Assembly (NCBI RefSeq): GCF_030053895.1 | Contig: NZ_CP125781.1 | Location: 992,001 to 1,056,000, forward strand | Length of the DNA: 64,000 nt | Source of the DNA: Trabulsiella odontotermitis | GTDB taxonomy: Bacteria; Pseudomonadota; Gammaproteobacteria; Enterobacterales; Enterobacteriaceae | Reading direction: 5' to 3' | Part shown: positions 34,193-42,879 of the stretch, piece after piece | How the letters are laid out: each line of letters starts with the position of its first letter | Numbering within the stretch: position 1 is the first letter of the stretch | Notes under the pieces: model-generated | Seen by the model: the letters and a program-made list of their open reading frames with translations, nothing else | Database searches by the model: none | What the model was told of the DNA's origin: nothing | Position numbers and translations under genes: made by a program

Positions 34193-34341
34193 ATTTCGGC
34201 ATTCCATAAATTAGCGGGCAATTTATTAATGTAATAAATTCTGAGAATAAACCGGGTGGAGGTGGAACCACGAAGTTAGCGGGGCGACGAGAGTACGGGA
34301 GTCTGGCGACCCCGAAAATGAAGGCTCCGCAAGCGCCGGAA

Positions 34342-34497
34342 TTACTTGAGCGCTTTAAGCCACATCATCAACTGCTTCAGTTCTGAGCCGGTCAGCGCCG
34401 GGATGGTCACTTTCCGTTTTAACTCAGTACTGACAAGCTCAAGCGCGAGCCGCATCATTTGATCGTTCTTGCCGTGTGAAATGACATCTGTACGCAT
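34342..34497 (-). CDS. 51-residue small protein, unidentified
   Basis: An ATG with GAGGAGG eight bases upstream opens a frame of 51 codons: MRTDVISHGKNDQMMRLALE, then LVSTELKRKV, TIPALTGSEL and KQLMMWLKALK. The strong ribosome site, balanced composition and lack of any competing frame support a real small gene. Predicted to be mostly helical and cytoplasmic. I do not recognise the family. It lies alone between the DUF5339 terminator and the end of the DMSO-reductase-type operon. Confidence 0.65.
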   Translation of the reverse strand: MRTDVISHGKNDQMMRLALELVSTELKRKVTIPALTGSELKQLMMWLKALK

Positions 34498-34678
34498 GGC
34501 AGTACCTCCTCAATGTGAAAATACGCGCGAGCGCGATATAAGCACATGTTTAACAAGGAAATGCTAGATGTAGCGTCATTACGTCACAAATGGTACTACA
34601 TGTTGGGTATTGTAACTGAAGTTTTCTGCAAGGCAAGTGACAATTTGAGGAAAGTCCAGGGGAATATTCTGTTGTTTT

Positions 34679-35224
34679 TCAAAAGGCAGAGGGGACAAGG
34701 GTCACGGCGTCATAATTGCACTGGACCAGGCATTCACCACAGCCCGTACAGCGTTCGCTGTCCAGTTCCGGCAACCAGTTTTCACCAATGGTGCATGCCT
34801 GCGCGGTACAACTGTCCACGCACTGATTACAACGGCGAACCGGGTTGATGCAACTGCTATTGAACACGGGGCGCAGGCCGGTGTCGAATCGCGCTTGCGG
34901 CAGCAAAGCGCCGACATCGCAGGCGTCGATGCAGCGTCCGCAGCCGTCGCAACTGGCATATTGAATATTGAGCTGCGGCAACCCGCTTTCGTGTCTCTCC
35001 AGAATCCCCATCGGACAGGCGTCGATACAGAGATGGCACTGGGTGCATTGTGCGTTGAATTCAGCGACCGGCAGTGCGCCGGGTGGCAACGGAATTGCCG
35101 GATACGCCGGTGGCGTTTCCGGCGCGACCTGACGAGCGGCGCTGACAACGGCGCGGAACAGTCCGCGCCGACTGACATGACGATGAGAAAGATACTCCTG
35201 ATAATACCGCTCGGATTTGCTCAT
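34679..35224 (-). CDS. NapF-like polyferredoxin
   Basis: 181 residues. Four iron-sulfur motif regions are visible: CTQCHLCIDACP, CDGCGRCIDACD, a third around RRCNQCVDSCTAQAC, and CTGCGECLVQC. The N-terminus has SRRGLFRAVVSA, as in NapF, without a hydrophobic export segment. NapF proteins act in the cytoplasm in maturation or electron supply of molybdo-oxidoreductases. Last gene of the dms-type operon; its ATG overlaps the chaperone stop codon. Confidence 0.85.
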   Translation of the reverse strand: MSKSERYYQEYLSHRHVSRRGLFRAVVSAARQVAPETPPAYPAIPLPPGALPVAEFNAQCTQCHLCIDACPMGILERHESGLPQLNIQYASCDGCGRCIDACDVGALLPQARFDTGLRPVFNSSCINPVRRCNQCVDSCTAQACTIGENWLPELDSERCTGCGECLVQCNYDAVTLVPSAF

Positions 35225-35817
35225 CAGAAAAACAGCCTTTTGGTCTCCGGTCGCAGCGCTTTTCGTTGCTGCACATCATTAAGAAACAGTGTCGCGACTC
35301 TGGCGAGACGGGCATAGAACGGGCTTATCTCATTGCGCTTGAGCAACTCGAGATAGCGATGTGCCCACGGCAGTAAATGCACTTCCAGCAGCGTGGCGGC
35401 CGCGTTCGGGTTTCCGCGCTCCAGCAGGGCACTCCAGGCGAGCAGCATCAGGCCGAACTGGTCTTCAGGCTCATTGTCTTTGCCATCAAAAGCAATGCCG
35501 TGACGGCGCAAAAACGCGCGGTACTGGGCCGTGGATTCCCCCATCAGCAGGTTATCTCTTTCCAGATAAACGGAACCCCAGGGCGGGGCGACCATTTCAC
35601 CCTGACCTTCAAAAAGCGTTGAAAATTGCCAGATCAACGCCTCTTCGTCAGGCTGTGGCCACTCTTCGCAAAGCGCGGCGATTCTTTCGGGATCGAGCCA
35701 CGAATAAAGGGAAGGTAATGTCGGGAGGCATTGCAACAGCTCCCGGGTTTCGCGATGCTCTGGTGAATAGTAAAACAGTGCACCGAGGATTCGCGTCATT
35801 ACTGCATGGGCTGACAT
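35224..35817 (-). CDS. TorD/DmsD-family maturation chaperone
   Basis: 197 residues from the ATG with AGGAG upstream; the open frame beyond it to 35904 lacks a ribosome site. All-helical protein with EEWPQPDEEALIWQFSTLFEGQGE, PPWGSVYLE and the EPEDQFGLML segment typical of TorD/DmsD chaperones, which bind the twin-arginine signal of the catalytic subunit and hold it until the cofactor is inserted. Its operon place between the membrane anchor and NapF-like genes supports service to the DmsA-type subunit here. Confidence 0.85.
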   Translation of the reverse strand: MSAHAVMTRILGALFYYSPEHRETRELLQCLPTLPSLYSWLDPERIAALCEEWPQPDEEALIWQFSTLFEGQGEMVAPPWGSVYLERDNLLMGESTAQYRAFLRRHGIAFDGKDNEPEDQFGLMLLAWSALLERGNPNAAATLLEVHLLPWAHRYLELLKRNEISPFYARLARVATLFLNDVQQRKALRPETKRLFF

Positions 35818-35885
35818 GTCATTCACTCCTGTTGTGACCCGGCCAGACGAAGACGGCAGCCAGTCATCCGCTGGCTGCCCGTTGA

Positions 35886-36662
35886 TTACATCGGTAACGT
35901 CCATAAGTTATAGAAGGCGACCCGACCGGCCAGTTCTGCCGCGACGATCACCAGCACGGCGGTCGCCAGTACCGGCTGACCCGAGTTGCGTCGTGCGTAT
36001 GCCATTGCGCAGATCAATCCCAGCGCTAACAGGACTCCCTGAGCAGTGAACCACGTTGTTTGCGCTGATGCCAACGCGCTGTCTGCATTTGTGATTGTTG
36101 ACATATAACCAGGCAACAAACAGAAACTGGCGAGAATGGCGATGATGCACACCCACAGCCCCACGCGACGCGCGCCAAAGAATGCCGCTAGCGCGCCGCC
36201 GCCGATGAACGGCGTCAGCACCATAATGGCGGTGGTGTAGTGTGAGCTCCAGGTGGCGACAGTCGGCAACTGATAAATGCGCGGGATCGCGAGCACAAAG
36301 ACCACGCCTGCTGCCGCCGCCAGCCAGGCGAGGGAGGCAAACAGTGTTGACGCACCGCGCTTCAGCAACAGCCCGAGTGCGGCGAGACCGCCGAGGGCGC
36401 CGAACACGGCGGAGAGCGCAATTTCATTGCTCATCGGCGATGACCCGACACGGAACAACATATTCAGCGCGCGTGCAGGTTGCCCGACGTGGAAAATACC
36501 CAACACCACGCCGAGGCCAAACAGACACATCACTGCGAACAGCCCGATGGCCATCCGTCGCGCGTCGATCTGCTTAAGCGCGCCACCGATCAGCAGCAGA
36601 ATAAACGCGCCCACGGCGCACTGCGTAAAGACGGTGAAAAACACCAGTGGTAACTCATGCAT
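35886..36662 (-). CDS. DmsC-family membrane anchor subunit
   Basis: 258 residues from the ATG; eight hydrophobic helices. MHELPLVFFTVFTQCAVGAF at the N-terminus and FHVGQPARALNML and SNEIALSA in the early loops match DmsC. It anchors the AB dimer in the inner membrane and passes electrons from menaquinol to the iron-sulfur subunit. The start overlaps the end of the dmsB-type gene by eight bases, indicating coupled translation. Confidence 0.88.
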   Translation of the reverse strand: MHELPLVFFTVFTQCAVGAFILLLIGGALKQIDARRMAIGLFAVMCLFGLGVVLGIFHVGQPARALNMLFRVGSSPMSNEIALSAVFGALGGLAALGLLLKRGASTLFASLAWLAAAAGVVFVLAIPRIYQLPTVATWSSHYTTAIMVLTPFIGGGALAAFFGARRVGLWVCIIAILASFCLLPGYMSTITNADSALASAQTTWFTAQGVLLALGLICAMAYARRNSGQPVLATAVLVIVAAELAGRVAFYNLWTLPM

Positions 36663-37281
36663 GGCGAGTCTCCTGCAGATTCTGAATAGTGCCGGCCTTA
36701 TCACCGCTGGCTTTCGCCTTCGGATGCGGTTTAACGATCAGGTTAGGGCGAGTGAATGAGGCGGACGGCAGCGGCGCAATCTCGTTTTCGCTGCCATATT
36801 TCGCGCGCAGCTCGTCAATCGGGCCGAAATCCAGTGCGCGTTGCGGGCAGGAATCGACGCAGATCGGGCGCAGGTTTTGCGCCAGCCGGTCCAGGCAACC
36901 GTCACATTTGCGCATCACTTTCGCTTTCGCATCAAACTGCGGCGCACCGTACGGGCAGCGCATTTCGCAGTAGCGGCAGCCGACGCAGATACTGTCGTCC
37001 ACCACCACCAGTCCATCTTCTTCACGCTTGTGCATGGCGCCCGTCGGGCAGCCTGCGGTGCAGGTGGGTTCATCGCAATGGTTGCAGGCGATGGAGAGAT
37101 AGTAGGCGAAGGTGTCGTTATGCCAGCTGTCGCCTTCTTTGACCCACTCGCCGCCGCCGTATTCATACACGCGGCGCAGTTTAGGTCCCACATCTAAATC
37201 TTTATTGTCCTTACAACTCACCTGGCAGGTTTTGCAGCCTGAACAGCGCGAGGAGTCAACGTAAAAGCCATATTGTTTCAT
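36655..37281 (-). CDS. DmsB-family iron-sulfur subunit
   Basis: 208 residues with four cysteine clusters for [4Fe-4S] centres: CSGCKTCQVSCKDNKD, CNHCDEPTCTAGCP, CVGCRYCEMRCPYGAPQ and CDGCLDRLAQNLRPICVDSCP. It carries electrons from the membrane anchor to the molybdenum subunit. No signal peptide; such subunits are exported with the Tat-bearing partner. Located 13 bp after the catalytic subunit gene. Confidence 0.93.
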   Translation of the reverse strand: MKQYGFYVDSSRCSGCKTCQVSCKDNKDLDVGPKLRRVYEYGGGEWVKEGDSWHNDTFAYYLSIACNHCDEPTCTAGCPTGAMHKREEDGLVVVDDSICVGCRYCEMRCPYGAPQFDAKAKVMRKCDGCLDRLAQNLRPICVDSCPQRALDFGPIDELRAKYGSENEIAPLPSASFTRPNLIVKPHPKAKASGDKAGTIQNLQETRHA

Positions 37282-37294
37282 ATCAAATCACTCC

Positions 37295-39724
37295 TTAAGC
37301 GCGTTTAATCTCAACCAGGTTGGTGTGCTGCGGGTTGCCTTTCGCCAGCGGCGAGGGCAGATGGCTGGTCAGCGAGTTGATGCAACGACCAACATCGACA
37401 CCGTCATTATCGAGGCGAGTCCATGCGCCCTGCGGCATGGCAGCCACGCCCGGGATAATGCGGTTTGTCACCTTGCAGGGGATCTCAACAACCCCGCGAT
37501 CGTTAAATACACGCACCATGTCGCCGTTTTCCAGCTGACGCGCGCGGGCGTCGATCGGGTTGATCCACACTTCATCTGGTACCGCTTCGTGAAGCGCCAG
37601 GATATTGGTGTATGTGGAGTGGGTATGACCTTTGGTATGGAATCCGCTCAACTGCAGCGGGTATTTCTCCGTTAACGCCTTATTGAGGTGCGACTCTTTC
37701 ACTACGCAGAATTCCGGGACTGCCGGAATGCGATCTCCTTCAGGCAGCGTCCATTTCTGCGCCAGATCCGCCAGCGCCTGCGAGTAGATCTCAATCTTGC
37801 CCGATGGCGTGGTGAGCGGGTTGGTTACCGGATCGGCGCGGAAATCGGCAAACACCAGGCTCTGTTTGTCGGTAGCGACCTGCTGGTCGATAACCCCTTT
37901 AGTTTTGGCAACGCTCCATTCGGGTAAATACGCCCGTTTTTCTTTGATCTGCTGATAGTGGAATTCGGCCCATTCCGCCTGCGTTCTGCCACCGGTGAAT
38001 TTCTCCCGCAGACCGAGATGCCCGGCGATGTCAGCGCAGATGTCGTAGGTACTGCGCACTTCCCACATCGGGGTGATGGTCTTCTGCAGCGCGATCATAT
38101 AGTTGTGCGAACCTGCTGCGTAGGAGCTGTCGACCAGATCGTCGGCTTCAAGGTAGCTGGTTTCCGGCAACAGAATATCGGCAAATTTCGCGCTGGGCGT
38201 CATGTGGTTTTCGATCACGATGATCGTTTCACACAGCGTTTCATCGGCGAGGATTTCGCGCGTACGTTTGATGTTGCCATGCTGGTTGACCAGCGCGTTC
38301 CCGGCCTGATTAACCACCAGTTTGATCCCGGTTTTCAGTTTATCAGTGCCTTTCACGCCCATAGTGGTGGCGGTCATTTTTTCCGGATTCAGAATAGCAT
38401 CGGTCCACAAATAGCAGGGGATCGAGGTGGTGATCGGGTTGGTCTCGGTCGGCAGCAGCGGCACGCCGTACGGTGTGCCGTAAGGCCAGTTGCCGTTGTT
38501 GGTGCCAGGCAGACCAAAGTGGCCGGTCAGCGCAGGCAGCATCTGGATGGCGCGCACGGTTTGCTCGCCGTTGGCGTGGCGCTGCGGTCCCCAGCCCTGG
38601 CAGATATAGCAGGCTTTCGCTCCGGCGATTTCGCGGGCCAGCTGTTTGATGCGTACTGCCGGAAGCCCGGTGATGGCCGCCGCCCATTCCGGCGTTTTGG
38701 CGACCCCGTCCGGGCCGGTGCCGAGTATGTAGTCTTTATAGCTGGCGTTCGGCGCGGCCTGCGCGGGCAGGGTGGTGCTGTCGTAACCGACGCAGTATTT
38801 GTTGATCTCTGCTTCGTCGATCAGGTTTTCGCTGATCAGCGTCCAGGCGATGCCGGCGACCAGTGCGGCGTCGGTGGTCGGGCGGATCGGCAACCATTCT
38901 GCATGTTCTGCAATCACCGAGTCGGTATAACGCGGATCGATAATCACCACTTTGGCATTTGAGGTTTCCAGCGCGCGGCGAATTTCTTCCACCTGGCCGC
39001 CGCCGGACATCCGTGTTTCCGACAGGTTCAGACCAAAGAAAACCACCAAATCAGAATGGGCGATTTCGGTAAAATGGCTACCGGCATATTTGCCGTGAGT
39101 ATATGGTGTCGCTGTCGCAATCTGGGCGGTGGAATAGGTATTGTGGTAATTCAAATAGCCGCCGGAAATGTTTAGTAAACGTTTCCAGGCTGGCGTTCCC
39201 TGGGTGTGATAATAGGCCCCGGACTGGTAGTGATAATATATGGCTTCACGGCCATATTTTTCAGTAATTCGCGTCAGCTCGTCGGCAATAAATTTCGTCG
39301 CCTCTTCCCAGCTAATGCGTTTGAATTTCCCTTCGCCACGTTTACCTACGCGTTTCATCGGATACTTAATACGGTCCGGACTGTACACGCGCCAGCGGCT
39401 GGAGCGCCCGCGCAGGCAGGGCCGAATCTGGTGCTCGCCAAATACCGCGTCGTCTCTGGCATCTTCCGGCTCGATTCGCACGATGCGATCGTCTTTCACG
39501 ATAACCTTCAGCGGGCAGCGGCTGCCGCAGTTCACCAGGCATGCGCTGTGGCGTACGGTCTCGCCGGTGGTGGCATCGGTGGGCGTTGCGGCCTGTGCTA
39601 CGGATGAAAACGGCAAGGTAACGGCATTGCTCAGCGCAACGGCAGAGCCAATTTTGGCCGCTGTCGTCATTGCTTCCCGTCGGGAGATTTCTTTATTTAA
39701 AATCTCGTTTATTTTATTTTTCAT
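37295..39724 (-). CDS. DmsA/YnfE-family molybdopterin oxidoreductase, catalytic subunit
   Basis: 809 residues. Twin-arginine signal (SRREAMTTAAKIGSAVALSNA). An iron-sulfur motif CLVNCGSRCPL precedes RPCLRGRSSRWRVYSPDRIKYPMKRVG; the likely molybdenum-ligand serine is in YHNTYSTAQIAT. The family reduces DMSO, N-oxides, selenate or related acceptors anaerobically. The open frame runs ten codons further into the IS5 end, but the native start is the ATG preceded by AGGGAAG. The IS5 begins only 15 bp upstream of this ATG, so the gene has lost its own FNR promoter (now beyond the IS at 40947-40995). The reading frame itself is intact. Confidence 0.92.
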   Translation of the reverse strand: MKNKINEILNKEISRREAMTTAAKIGSAVALSNAVTLPFSSVAQAATPTDATTGETVRHSACLVNCGSRCPLKVIVKDDRIVRIEPEDARDDAVFGEHQIRPCLRGRSSRWRVYSPDRIKYPMKRVGKRGEGKFKRISWEEATKFIADELTRITEKYGREAIYYHYQSGAYYHTQGTPAWKRLLNISGGYLNYHNTYSTAQIATATPYTHGKYAGSHFTEIAHSDLVVFFGLNLSETRMSGGGQVEEIRRALETSNAKVVIIDPRYTDSVIAEHAEWLPIRPTTDAALVAGIAWTLISENLIDEAEINKYCVGYDSTTLPAQAAPNASYKDYILGTGPDGVAKTPEWAAAITGLPAVRIKQLAREIAGAKACYICQGWGPQRHANGEQTVRAIQMLPALTGHFGLPGTNNGNWPYGTPYGVPLLPTETNPITTSIPCYLWTDAILNPEKMTATTMGVKGTDKLKTGIKLVVNQAGNALVNQHGNIKRTREILADETLCETIIVIENHMTPSAKFADILLPETSYLEADDLVDSSYAAGSHNYMIALQKTITPMWEVRSTYDICADIAGHLGLREKFTGGRTQAEWAEFHYQQIKEKRAYLPEWSVAKTKGVIDQQVATDKQSLVFADFRADPVTNPLTTPSGKIEIYSQALADLAQKWTLPEGDRIPAVPEFCVVKESHLNKALTEKYPLQLSGFHTKGHTHSTYTNILALHEAVPDEVWINPIDARARQLENGDMVRVFNDRGVVEIPCKVTNRIIPGVAAMPQGAWTRLDNDGVDVGRCINSLTSHLPSPLAKGNPQHTNLVEIKRA

Positions 39725-39739
39725 TATCTGCTTCCCTAA

Positions 39740-40935
39740 GGAAGGTGCGAACAAGTTCCTGATATGAGATCATCATATTCATCCGGAGCGCATCCCAGAG
39801 GGACATCATGAGCCATCAACTCACCTTCGCCGATAGTGAATTCAGCACTAAGCGCCGTCAGACCCGAAAAGAGATTTTCCTCTCCCGCATGGAGCAGATT
39901 CTGCCATGGCAAAACATGGTGGAAGTCATCGAGCCGTTTTATCCCAAGGCGGGCAATGGCCGACGGCCCTATCCGCTGGAGACCATGCTGCGTATTCACT
40001 GCATGCAGCATTGGTACAACCTGAGCGACGGTGCCATGGAAGATGCCCTGTACGAAATCGCCTCCATGCGCCTGTTTGCCCGATTATCCCTGGATAGCGC
40101 CCTGCCGGATCGCACCACCATCATGAATTTCCGCCACCTGCTCGAGCAGCATCAACTGGCCCGTCAATTGTTCAAGACCATCAATCGCTGGCTGGCCGAA
40201 GCAGGCGTCATGATGACCCAAGGCACTTTGGTGGATGCCACCATCATTGAGGCACCCAGCTCTACCAAGAACAAAGAGCAGCAACGCGATCCGGAGATGC
40301 ATCAGACCAAGAAAGGCAATCAGTGGCACTTTGGCATGAAGGCCCACATTGGTGTCGATGCCAAGAGTGGCCTGACCCACAGCCTAGTCACCACCGCGGC
40401 CAACGAGCATGACCTCAATCAGCTGGGTAATCTGCTTCATGGAGAGGAGCAATTTGTCTCAGCCGATGCCGGCTACCAAGGAGCGCCACAGCGCGAGGAG
40501 CTGGCCGAGGTGGATGTGGACTGGCTGATCGCCGAGCGTCCCGGCAAGGTAAAAACCTTGAAGCAGCATCCGCGCAAGAACAAAACGGCCATCAACATCG
40601 AATACATGAAAGCCAGCATCCGTGCCAGGGTGGAGCACCCGTTTCGCATCATCAAGCGGCAGTTCGGCTTCGTGAAAGCCAGATACAAAGGGCTGCTGAA
40701 AAACGATAACCAACTGGCGATGTTATTCACCCTGGCCAACCTGTTTCGGGTGGACCAAATGATACGTCAGTGGGAGAGATCTCAGTAAAAACCGGAAATA
40801 ACGCCAGAAATGGTGGAAAAAATAGCCTAAATAGGCTGATTCGATGTGTTTGCGGGAAAAAAATCGGCCCAGATCCGCGAAATTTTAATCAGCGAGTCAG
40901 CTTGGGAAGAAATGACCTGCTTATTCGCACCTTCC
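39740..40935 (+). mobile_element. IS5: IS5 insertion sequence, copy 2
   Basis: Same length and ends as the copy at 13528, same orientation, with its own 4-bp target duplication CTAA (39736-39739 and 40936-40939). It sits in the short leader between the FNR-dependent promoter and the dmsA-type start codon, with its transposase reading away from dmsA. Expression of dmsABCD-napF would now depend on read-through or on a promoter within the IS end. Confidence 0.97.
39808..40788 (+). CDS. insH: IS5 transposase InsH
   Basis: 326 residues, identical to the product of the first copy, with the DDE residues intact. Should be active and able to act on both elements. Confidence 0.97.
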   Translation: MSHQLTFADSEFSTKRRQTRKEIFLSRMEQILPWQNMVEVIEPFYPKAGNGRRPYPLETMLRIHCMQHWYNLSDGAMEDALYEIASMRLFARLSLDSALPDRTTIMNFRHLLEQHQLARQLFKTINRWLAEAGVMMTQGTLVDATIIEAPSSTKNKEQQRDPEMHQTKKGNQWHFGMKAHIGVDAKSGLTHSLVTTAANEHDLNQLGNLLHGEEQFVSADAGYQGAPQREELAEVDVDWLIAERPGKVKTLKQHPRKNKTAINIEYMKASIRARVEHPFRIIKRQFGFVKARYKGLLKNDNQLAMLFTLANLFRVDQMIRQWERSQ

Positions 40936-40946
40936 CTAAGTGTCCA

Positions 40947-40995
40947 GGGATAAACGATAAAGGGATTATGCAGAGCGTTAATTGATTACGATCAA
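40947..40995 (-). promoter_or_regulatory. FNR-dependent promoter of the dms-type operon, separated by IS5
   Basis: TTGATTACGATCAA at 40982-40995 is a perfect match to the FNR consensus TTGAT-N4-ATCAA. On the minus strand a -10-like TATCGT (40954-40959) lies exactly where a class II FNR promoter needs it, with the box centred about 41.5 bp before a start near 40947. Without the IS5 the leader to the dmsA ATG would be about 23 nt. The only other gene nearby ends convergently behind a terminator, so this promoter belonged to dmsA. Confidence 0.8.
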
Positions 40996-41210
40996 GCGAA
41001 GATTCCTGTAATTCAGGTATGGCGCGCTTTTGTGATGAACATGATGGTGACGTGGGAAATTCATTTAGAAATGATATAAATTCCTGAATGTAATTTGTTA
41101 TCGTTACCCATTTGTGATTATGTAAAATATTTTATTTCATGTTAAAGAAATGAAATAAGAATGGCGTCGAAGTATGAAATCCTGTTTTATTCTTAATCAC
41201 ATTGATATAA

Positions 41211-41241
41211 AAAAAGCCCCGCAGTCAACGCGGGGCTTTTT
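41211..41241. terminator. bidirectional Rho-independent terminator
   Basis: AAAAAGCCCCGC and GCGGGGCTTTTT form a 12-bp perfect stem around AGTCAAC. It ends the OYE-family gene on the minus strand and would also stop plus-strand transcription leaving the IS5. Confidence 0.93.
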
Positions 41242-41261
41242 CAGGGGGAATGCTAACGTAT

Positions 41262-42368
41262 TTATTTGCTGTTCACCGTCGGGTAATCGAGGTAACCGGC
41301 TTTACCGCCGCCGAAGAACTGCTCCCGAACCGGTTGGTTCAACGGTAGATTGTGCTGCAGACGATACGGTAAATCCGGGTTGGCGATGAACGGACGGCCG
41401 AAACCGATCAGGTCCGCCCAGCCTTTGGCCAGCGCCTCTTCTGCACGCTCCACGGTATATTTTCCGGAGTAGATCAACGTGCCGTGGAAGATAATTCGCA
41501 GCGCTTCTTTAAAGGCCGCAGGCATCACCGGCGCGTCTTCCCAGTCCGCTTCCGCGATGTGGATATACGCAATGCCAATCTCATTCAACACGCTTGCCGC
41601 GGCCAGATACGTCGCTTCCGGCGTGTCATCTTTCGAGCCCATCAGCGTGGTCAACGGCGCCAGGCGAATACCGAGCTTCTCTTTACCGATGGCGGCGGAA
41701 ACGGCTTCTGCCACCTCTTTCAGAAAACGCAGACGGTTTTGTAGCGAGCCGCCGTACTGGTCATCGCGCAGGTTTTCACGCGAATCAATAAACTGGTTGA
41801 TCAGGTAGCCGTTGGCGCCATGCAGTTCAACACCGTCAAAACCGGCAGCAATGGCGTTACGGGCGGCCTGTGCGTAATCAGCGATAATGCCAGGGATCTC
41901 TTCCAGCGTCAGCGCACGCGGCAGGGAGTGTTGCACCATCTCACCCACACCGTTTTCCGGGCCGCGGCCTTCTATGTCAACGAACACTTTCACGCCTTCC
42001 GCCTGAATCGCAGACGAGGAGACAGGCGCAGCGTTGCCTGGCTGCAGAACGGTATGCGAAACGCGGCCAACGTGCCACAACTGCGCAAAGATTTTGCCGC
42101 CCGCGCTGTGCACGGCGTCAGTCACTTTTTTCCAGCCTGCAATCTGCTGTTCATTGTAGATACCCGGCGTCCAGGCATAGCCCTGGCCTTGCTGGCTGAT
42201 CTGCGTGCCTTCGCTGATGATAAGCCCGGCACTGGCGCGCTGCGCGTAGTATTCCGCCATGTCGTCGGTCGCGACATCGCCAGCACCAGCGCGAGAACGG
42301 GTCATCGGTGGCATGACAATGCGGCTTTTCAGCGGCAATGTGTTAAGTGAATACTGATCGAATAACAT
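41262..42368 (-). CDS. old yellow enzyme family ene-reductase (NemA-like)
   Basis: 368 residues from the ATG after a GAGGAAA; the longer frame to 42416 has no ribosome site. FMN-binding TIM barrel with SRIVMPPMTRSRA, AQLWHVGRVSH, the active-site HGAN pair in GVELHGANGYLINQF and the phosphate loop LIGFGRPFIANPDLPYRL. Family members reduce activated alkenes, nitrate esters and N-ethylmaleimide with NAD(P)H in the cytoplasm. I see no nemR-type repressor beside it. Distinct enough from E. coli NemA that orthology is not claimed. Confidence 0.88.
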   Translation of the reverse strand: MLFDQYSLNTLPLKSRIVMPPMTRSRAGAGDVATDDMAEYYAQRASAGLIISEGTQISQQGQGYAWTPGIYNEQQIAGWKKVTDAVHSAGGKIFAQLWHVGRVSHTVLQPGNAAPVSSSAIQAEGVKVFVDIEGRGPENGVGEMVQHSLPRALTLEEIPGIIADYAQAARNAIAAGFDGVELHGANGYLINQFIDSRENLRDDQYGGSLQNRLRFLKEVAEAVSAAIGKEKLGIRLAPLTTLMGSKDDTPEATYLAAASVLNEIGIAYIHIAEADWEDAPVMPAAFKEALRIIFHGTLIYSGKYTVERAEEALAKGWADLIGFGRPFIANPDLPYRLQHNLPLNQPVREQFFGGGKAGYLDYPTVNSK

Positions 42369-42427
42369 AGAATTTTTTTCCTCACTTAAACGGGAGACGA
42401 TCTCCGGTACTGGCAATACAGCCGATT

Positions 42428-42640
42428 TTATTTATCCAGCTCAGCGGTCATCATGACAAAGTTACCCATGCGGGCGCTGGTGATTTTGTAGTCGCTTTTC
42501 CCTTCGGCTTTGGCTTTTGCCGCCAGGGCTGCTTCAGCAGAATCCAGGGTATTACCGGTTGCAGAGATGGTTTGTGCAGACGCGCCAAAGGCCAGCAAAG
42601 AGAAAGCAGCAGCGGTAATAAAAGTTGTTACGGTTTTCAT
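42428..42640 (-). CDS. DUF1471 (YdgH/BhsA/McbA-like) small periplasmic protein
   Basis: 70 residues: signal peptide MKTVTTFITAAAFSLLAFGASA, then a single compact DUF1471 module (SAEAALAAKAKAEGKSDYKITSA). Relatives such as BhsA and McbA influence stress resistance and biofilm formation. Located 60 bp upstream of the ene-reductase gene on the same strand, so possibly expressed with it. Confidence 0.82.
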   Translation of the reverse strand: MKTVTTFITAAAFSLLAFGASAQTISATGNTLDSAEAALAAKAKAEGKSDYKITSARMGNFVMMTAELDK

Positions 42641-42837
42641 TGGGGTATTCCTGAGTTTGTTTTTTCAATTAACGAGTGCTGTGGTCAACAACACGATGGA
42701 GCACAGGATATTCCCGCTGATTAGTGAGATAAATGCCAATAGTGGCAATAGACTATTGCGTATTAAGTAATAATCAGGCTGGAAGCCGGTTACGTCGCAG
42801 AGGTAGTGAGGCTCATCAAAATTGGGGGGGTTAAATA

Positions 42838-42846
42838 TGATATAAT
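42838..42846 (+). promoter_or_regulatory. extended -10 promoter of cadC
   Basis: TG-A-TATAAT, a perfect extended -10 element, lies 33 bp before the cadC ATG. No good -35 is seen, which the extended -10 can compensate. A run of seven G (42824-42830) lies just upstream. Confidence 0.7.
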
Positions 42847-42879
42847 CCGCGTTTCCCTTTTTGCTTTTGGGCTTTTTTT

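Noticed and set aside
37958..38962. Long plus-strand frame of 334 codons
   Set aside because: It lies wholly antisense to the intact dmsA-type gene and has no family-like motifs; GC-rich codon bias of the real gene explains it.
39725..39754. Ten-codon IS5-encoded N-terminal extension of the dmsA-type protein
   Set aside because: It is an accident of the IS5 end; the native ATG with AGGGAAG keeps the normal twin-arginine signal.
13528..40935. Composite transposon bounded by two IS5 copies
   Set aside because: Each IS5 has its own matching 4-bp target duplication (CTAG and CTAA). A composite element would show one duplication at the outer ends only.
41174..41389. Plus-strand open frame downstream of the second IS5
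   Set aside because: It runs through a strong terminator hairpin and into the antisense of the ene-reductase gene, with no ribosome site.
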